DNA from: Cytospora piceicola
Lineage: Eukaryota; Ascomycota; Sordariomycetes; Diaporthales; Cytosporaceae
DNA: 64,000 nt
NCBI GenBank assembly: GCA_023375675.1
Contig: JALQBC010000070.1
Span: forward strand, 50,923 to 114,922
Direction: 5' to 3'
The notes beneath the pieces were generated by a model. That model had not been told where the DNA came from. It saw nothing but the letters and a program-made list of their open reading frames with translations, and did no database searches. Below, piece after piece: positions 57,106 to 64,000 of the stretch (position 1 is its first letter; each line of letters opens with the position of its first letter). The translations under genes were made by a program, and so were the position numbers.

Positions 57106-60100
57106 TTAATATAAACGTAGTATTATAAAGGGGTAAGTATAACAGAAAGGTATATTAATAAAGCTTAAAAGACTACTTCGAAAGCGTTATAGATTTCGAC
57201 GTTAAAGACTTCTAAGTAAAAGAAAAGGCTATCGTTATAATAGATGTATATACCGTTATAATATACTATAAATCTTTAACCGGTATTACCTTTAATGGTA
57301 TAGCTGTTAAAGTATAAAAAGACCGAATTTCGTAGGCTAAGTAAAACTATATCGTTATAACGTAGTTTATTTTATAGCTTACTATATAATATAGATAAAA
57401 GGAGTATTATATAATATATAAGTATTAAAGTAAGTTTAATATAAAAAAAGGCTAATATCGAAAACTATTATAAGTAAGTAGTAGCCGAGGAAAAGTAGAG
57501 GTAAGAGGCTAGCTTTCCTTTTTTTCGGCTAATATAAAGTAAAAGGTTATATAAATAAGAAGTAAGTAGGTAATTTTAATTAAAGGTATAAAGTCGAAGT
57601 CTAGCTTAAAGCCGGACTTATTAAGTTAAAACCTCGGTTAAAAAAAGCTTATTATTTCGGTAAATTATAACAGTAAGTATTATATATTAAGCCGGTACTA
57701 CTGTTTTAATAGTAACGCGAACGGCTTTATCGATATTATAAAGGTAGTTTTATTATTATATAAAGAGTATTTTATTAGCGATATAAGTGTAAAGCTTATA
57801 TAGGCCTTTTACTTAAACCTTAGTTACGAAAAATGTAATAAAGAGTACGTAAGCTTAAACGGCTTTATATATTACTATTAAAGGGGTTTTAATAACGATA
57901 TAGTTAAAGTTATAAAGATAAAAGGCTATACAATATACTTTAATAGTTTAGATTTTAATTTAAAGGTAAAAAGAAAAGTAAAGGTTAAAATAAACCTTAA
58001 GCTGATAAACCGGCTTAAAGCTAAAGGTAATAACTAATAAGCTAGCCCGGACTTTATATTACTTAGCAATGTATGTAGGTAAAGTGTAATAGTTTAAACT
58101 TATCCGAAATAAAAGCGATTATATTATCTTATTTTTATATAAAAACGTTTTAAAGATCTTTAAAGAAGGCGTAAAAAGTAATAGCTATATTATAGCTAGT
58201 TTATAAAAAAGTAATATTATTAGCGTAAGCGTAACAGAAAGTAACGTTTTAGTATAGTAGTAAAAAAGAAAGGTACAATATATATAAGATCGAAAAGGCT
58301 AAAGATCCTTATAGTATATTATATACTAATAATAAATAAGGTATAAAGGATAACTTTATTAGTAAAGGTATAACGTAAAACGTTTAAGCAGAATAGTATT
58401 AAAAGCGCTTTTAAACGTTTATAGTTAGAAATAAGGCTGTTAATCTTTATTAAAAGAAAGATTTCATATTATAAATAAGGTAAGTAGTAAGGTTTATAGT
58501 TAACTGTTTAAAAAGTATATCGAAATATTAAAGGTTAAATAAGCGATAATAGATAGTAAATGTAAATATACGTTAAATAATAAGTTATTTAAGTTTTTTA
58601 CTTAAATAAGAAAGTAAAGCAGTTAAACAGTAAAATCGAAAGCTTAAGTACTTTAAATTTCCTTATTTAACAATTATAATAACCTCTATTTATTAGAAAG
58701 TATAAAGGTAATACTTTATAATAAAATAGCTTTTATAAAACATTCGAACGGCCTTAATAATAACAGGCTATATAAAAGTAAGTATATAAACTATAATAAT
58801 ATCGGTATTTAAGGCTATATTATATAACTTAATATAGTAAGTTTTAGCTTTATTAGTATAAACCTAGAGATTTTATAAAATCGGGGTTATATTATAAATA
58901 AGTAATTTTTAAAAATCTAAGATATATATAGAAAAACAGTAAAGAATAAAAGTATATAAGTATTTAGCTTTATTTATTAAAGTTATAATAAGTAAACTAT
59001 TTTATATAAAAAGAAAGAAGTAAAAGGTATTTATAAATTTATACTACTTAATAACTTAAAAGATTTAATTATCGTTAATTATAAAGGTAATTTAGTTTTA
59101 CTAATACCGCTTTTTAATACATTATACTAAAGCTTAAAAATATCGATAAAATGTAAAAAGATTTAATATAAATATATTTAATATACTTTTATATATAGCG
59201 TAGTACTTAAAGGTTTATTATAAAGTAGTGTAGCTAGCATTAAATACCGGTTTCTTTATCGTTTAAAGGTAGTTTTATAATAACGTTATAATACTAATAG
59301 TAAAGGTATCGAGTTAAGAAAAGGAGTTTATAGTTATTAAAAGCAAAGTAATGTATTACTTAGTAAGTTAAATAAATTGTATATTTTAAATAATGTTAAA
59401 ATAAAATCGAAAGGTTTTACATTAACGTAATATACCGGTCGGAATTATAGTTTATAAAGTATTATAATCAGATTTAATATATAAAAAGTAAAGTATTTAA
59501 GTAGTTGCTTTAAAAGTATTAAAGAAGATAAGGCCGATAGTATTAACGAGGTTATAAGTAAAGATAAGAAGGTTAAAAACTATAAAGCCGGCGTTATTAG
59601 CTTATATAGTAATCTGATCTTTTAAGCCGTTATAACGTTTATAGTTAACCTATTAGGTTTAATAAATAGTATTAAAGTCTTTTATAATAATAGAGTTATA
59701 TAAGATTACTTACTGTTTTAACTAAGTTAAAATTTAATTATTCTCGAACTATTAATACTAAAACTTTATAAATATATTACTATTAATAAAGATAATATAA
59801 TAGTAAAGTAACTTAAATAAATAAAGCTAATAGGCTAAATAGTATATAGATCTTCTAGTATAAGTAATAACAGAAAGGGCCGATATTTACTCTTTTATTA
59901 AGGTAAAGATATTATAGCTTAAGTAGGTTTTAATAAAGCGGCGTTAAGTTTTAAGTTCGGCTTAAAGATCTTTAAAAAAAGACTATATTCATGTCGGCCT
60001 TAAAAGTAAGGTTAAAGGTAATATTATATATCAGGTTAAAAGCTTAAACGTTAGCTTAAAATATAGTAAGTTTTTTAAAGCGTAAGTTATTTAGTATAAG

Positions 60101-60770
60101 GCCTAGATTTATTAATAAGGTATTTACAGTAAGTTAAGTCTAACGATATTTATAGTAAAAGGGTTAAGGCTAAAGGGGCGATATAGTATCTAAAAAAAAG
60201 AAAAAGTAATATTTAAAGCTGCTTTTAATATAAGTTTAAAGAGATTAGTATAAATTAAGTTTAAACTATCGGTTATAATATCGGCTGGGAATATTAGTAT
60301 AAACAGGTTTATAGCTTTAAATTCCTCGGTTTCGAGCTTATATAAGGCTCGGAGTTATTGTATAATAAGGTAAGAAAGTTACTTATTTTTACGTTTAAAG
60401 TAAGCTAGGTAGCTAAAAGCTAAAGACGTAAAAGCTTTAGTAGTTAGCGTATTATAAAAGATTCTTATAAGATAATTTATATTAAGGTTTACTATAATTA
60501 AGCTATCGTTTTATGTAAATATAGCTATATAGGTTATAAAAGTCTGCGTACCGGGTATATTATATAACCTGTGTTTTATATTTAAAGCGTCGGGCTAGTA
60601 AAAAACCGAAGAGTTTAAAACCGGCTTAAACTAGTTTTAAAAAAAAAAGAAAAAACTTAGTTATAGTTAAAAGATTTATCGAAGTAATATCGAGAAGGTC
60701 GGTAGTTAATAAAGGCTTATTCGGTAGCCGTTTCTGCTTTAGCTAAAAAATAAAGGTTATATATATATTA
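57106..60770. other. Unidentified RIP-mutated insert between inverted Rep-H copies I and J
   Basis: 3.66 kb, less AT-rich than most of the block and with fairly even composition, so it may be a degraded coding element. Reading TAA and TAG as former Gln codons opens more than one plus-strand frame. Because TGA is rare throughout RIP DNA, this does not prove coding. No motif that I can name was found and no LTRs or target duplications were seen at its edges. Confidence 0.4.
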
Positions 60771-60890
60771 GAGAACGGCAGAAGGGCGTTACTGTATCGT
60801 CTTCTTAGCAGCCTTAAGCGGCGAAATATTTATTTACTTTATAACTAACTAATTTATTAGATAATTTATATACTTACTTACTTACCTATA

Positions 60891-60962
<72 letters not shown>

Positions 60963-61495
60963 CCGAATTTAAAGGCTTATATAAGCCTTTAGTAAAGAAA
61001 AAGGAAGAGAAAGGCTAGGGTCCGGGTTAAGAACTTTAAGAACTTAGAGAATTAAAACTATTAGCTTTAATAGTAAGCCTACCTTAAAGACTAAGATTTA
61101 ATTAAATATACCGTTTAATAGCCCTTTTTCTACAAATTTAGATTTAGGTAAGTACGTCTTAATCGGTTTAAAACTCGAGCGTGTATCTTAGTTCGAACCT
61201 AAGGTCTACAGTGAAAGGCCTTATCGTAGGCCTTATCGTAAGCCTTAAAATAACTGTAAGTCTTCCGGTAGGCATTAAAGCCCTTACAATTCCTAGTTCT
61301 GTTAGCCGTTCGACGGCTAAAAACACTACTTTTAACAGCTAATTAAATCCTTTAAATAGGTGCTGCAGCGAATTAGCAGAATTATAATTTAAAGCTAATC
61401 AGAATTAAAAACAGGTAATATAAATCTTAAAGGTAATAATTTTCTATATACTCGCCTGCTTTATAAAACAAACATTAACCTTTTTAACAGAAGGT
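60771..61495 (+). repeat. Rep-H copy J
   Basis: Starts GAGAACGGCAGAAGGGCGTT, lacking part of the hairpin region. It passes through GCAGCCTTAAGCGGCGAAAT and a long (ACTT)n (60890-60962), then the palindrome AGGCTTATATAAGCCT (60975-60990), and ends CCTTTTTAACAGAAGGT. Orientation is opposite to copy I. Confidence 0.8.
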
Positions 61496-61708
61496 ATATG
61501 CTTAAAATATTATTTAATTAATTATATACATATTCTATTAATAATATTAACTGTACTAGTTATAACTTAGTACTTTAATTTAATATACTCTTAATATATA
61601 TTAATAAATAATAGTTTAATACTTTATTATAATATATAACTTTAACTTTACTAAAGCTTTTATAAAAATATAGTTATAAGTATAAGCTTTATATAAGTAA
61701 TAAAGGTA

Positions 61709-62108
61709 ATAACAGAGATTTACACTGCTAGTATAGAGATTTATACTACTATAATGTACTATACTTAATTTTAAAAGCTTTATTTTTTAAAATTAATTTA
61801 ATTCGCTAGATAAAAAAGGCTGCCTTATAGACTAAATAGTAACGTTTAATAGTAAATAATAAAAGCGGTTAATTAAATTAATTATATTAGTTAAAGCGAT
61901 TAATTAAATTAATTAAAGCAATTAATTATAATTAAAGCAATTAATTTTAATTAAAGTAATTAATTTTAATTAAAGCAATTAATTTTAATTAAAGCAATTA
62001 ATTTAAAGATATTAAACTAAACTAACTAAATTAAAGTAGTTAAGTTACTAGCTAATTAGATTTATATATAGCGATAAAGTATAAAGTAGCAGTATAAATC
62101 TCTGTTCT
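61709..62108. mobile_element. 400-bp TIR element flanked by TA (Tc1/mariner-like MITE)
   Basis: AACAGAGATTTACACTGCTA at 61711-61730 matches the reverse complement of 62087-62106 with one transition. TA dinucleotides abut both ends (61707-61708 and 62109-62110), giving an element of exactly 400 bp. No coding capacity. The interior includes a short tandem array of about 19-20-bp TTAATTTTAATTAAAGCAA-like units (61900-62005). The TA target fits Tc1/mariner-type elements, which is inference. Confidence 0.7.
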
Positions 62109-63704
62109 TATATAGTTTACTTTAATAAAATATAAAATATTAATAAAAGCTTATTAATTAGCTTTAATAAGAGTATATAACTAAGATTTAAAACGTTAAG
62201 TTTAAAATTTAAACTTTAAAAAAGCTAATAAGAAAAGTAAACTTATAAGTATTAACTATAAAGAAACTTATTTAAAATTAAAACTAATAAACTTAAACCT
62301 TTTAATAATATTATAAAACCTTTTTAAAAATTCTTTATTATAGTATAATACTACGTTTAATATTATTAAAAATAACTTTATAATAAATTAAATAAAATCT
62401 TTTTATAGTTAAATAACTTAAATAAATAGCTTTTAATTAATTTAAACTAACTATATATACTTATTTAAAATATACTTTAAATAAAAAAGATATTAATACT
62501 AATAAAATCTTTAAAAAGTTTAAATACTTAAAATAAAAACGTATAAAAAGGCTTTTAATATAACTTAAAAAAGAATAGTAAACTAAATATAAGCTAAATA
62601 AATAGTTTTAATATACTATTATATTAAAATAATATATTAAATTCTAATAAATAATTCTAAATTTAAAATAGCTAAATAATACTTTAATTAAATAGTTTTA
62701 TAAAACCTTATAAAGTATTATTAAAAATAATATTATATTAAAGAATTAATTAAAAGACTTTTTATAATATATTAAAATAATAATTTATATTAATACTTAT
62801 AACTATAAATAAAAACTAAAAAAGGTAGTAAAACTACCTTTAATATCTTTAGCTTTAAAGTTTACGCTTTAAATACTATAAAGTATAAAGATAATTTAAG
62901 TTTTAAATATTTTTAATATAATAAAATAAGCTTAAAAGAATATAAAAACTTATATATAAAAGATAATAGTATATTAATAATATAAAATATAAACTTCTAT
63001 TAATAATTAAATTAAAACTACTATATAATTTAATAATTAAAAATAATAACTCGAGTTATTTTAATACTAAATATTTTAATTAAGTAAGTAATACTAAGAA
63101 AATTTAAAATAAATTAAAACTTTTAAAAATATTTTTAAAAGTATTAAAACAGTATTTAACTATATATATATTAAAATAATACTACTTTTATTCTTAATAC
63201 TTAAGAAATTAAAGTAATAGTAAATAGTAGCTATATAAAACTGTTTTTAAAAATAAACCTTTTAAATAAATATATACTTTATAAGTTATAAGATAAATAT
63301 TATATAATACTAAGTAATAAAGCGCCGAATTTATTTTAAACTTAAAAATTAATAATTAATATTATTAATAAAGTAATTTAATTAAAAGAGTTATAAAAAC
63401 TTAAGCTTATTAGTAATAAAGACTTAAAAAGCGTTTAAAAATAAATAAAAGACTTTAATAAATAAACTAATTATTATACTATTAATAACTTTATAAAAGT
63501 AAAAGTATAATAATTAGTATATTTAATAAAAGAAACCTTAATATTAGTTTAATATATATTTATAAATTTATAATATCTTATAAATAAAGTAGTAGACTTT
63601 ATTTCTTTTAAAAATAGTACTTACTTTATTATATATAAAACTACTTTAAATATAACTAAATATAATACTATTATATTAAAAATATAATAAAATAACTTAT
63701 TTTT

Positions 63705-63740
<36 letters not shown>

Positions 63741-64000
63741 ATCGGTTAAATCTTATTTATATATTAATAAGAAATATAAAATATATTACCTTTATAAAGT
63801 ATATAATAACTTCTTTTTATATTAGTATATAAGTATTTAAATTTAAAAATAACTTATTAGCTTACTAATATTTCTTAATACTATTAAAGAATAAATAAAG
63901 TAAATTTAATAATAAATACTATTCTTTATTATATATTAAATTTAAACTTATATTAAATAATTATTAAACAGATACTTATTATATTTATTTATATTATAAA
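62109..64000. other. Extremely AT-rich terminal stretch
   Basis: 1.9 kb of almost pure A/T with a (TA)n run at about 63711-63734. No feature recognised. The block continues beyond the window. Confidence 0.5.

Noticed and set aside
57312..60000. A long plus-strand frame open if TAA and TAG are read as former Gln codons, suggesting a degraded transposase or polymerase
   Set aside because: More than one frame shows the same property, because TGA is rare in all RIP-type DNA. The translation contains no motif that I could name, so it is not evidence of coding.

Overview
The window looks like nuclear DNA of a filamentous ascomycete (Pezizomycotina). Short introns with GT...CTRAY...AG signals interrupt the genes. 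LTR retrotransposons and other repeats form blocks that have lost almost all CA and TG dinucleotides and turned into TA-rich sequence, which is the signature of repeat-induced point mutation (RIP, CpA to TpA). I cannot name the species. No rRNA, tRNA or CRISPR feature was seen.

Layout. 1-2.4 kb: gene island with the end of one doubtful gene and one intact gene. 2.46-9.32 kb: a small TIR element and a complete, heavily mutated Ty1/copia element on the minus strand. 9.3-15.8 kb: gene island with two spliced genes, separated by 3.6 kb of mostly simple sequence with a 20-bp minisatellite. 15.8-29.6 kb: AT-rich block with several copies of one interspersed repeat (called here Rep-H) and a 9.8-kb Ty3/gypsy element whose gag-side region is tandemly duplicated. 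29.6-47.5 kb: the main gene island with six genes. 47.7-64 kb: AT-rich block with six or seven further Rep-H copies in both orientations, a second small TIR element and unidentified decayed DNA.

None of the intact genes has a housekeeping function that I recognise. All carry large low-complexity tracts encoded by expanding short repeats. Four (9874-11137, 14791-15835, 32545-35158, 35923-37254) seem to share small conserved blocks: a W-x-N/D-T or W-S start to a helical block, and in two of them a GPDG...YWA C-terminal domain preceded by a phase-1 intron. Three or four others (30310, 38387, 40490, perhaps 44586) encode proteins with one or more hydrophobic segments. The only clear enzyme is the last gene, a 909-residue protein with a Ulp1/SENP-type (C48) cysteine protease domain whose His, Asp, Gln and Cys all lie at canonical spacing.

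The overall picture is a compartmentalised genome. Gene islands of normal GC carry rapidly evolving lineage-specific families, and are embedded in and bounded by RIP-degraded repeats. The main island is bordered on both sides by the least mutated copies of Rep-H in inverted orientation. Gene models with introns were derived by eye from splice signals and frame continuity. They need transcript support.
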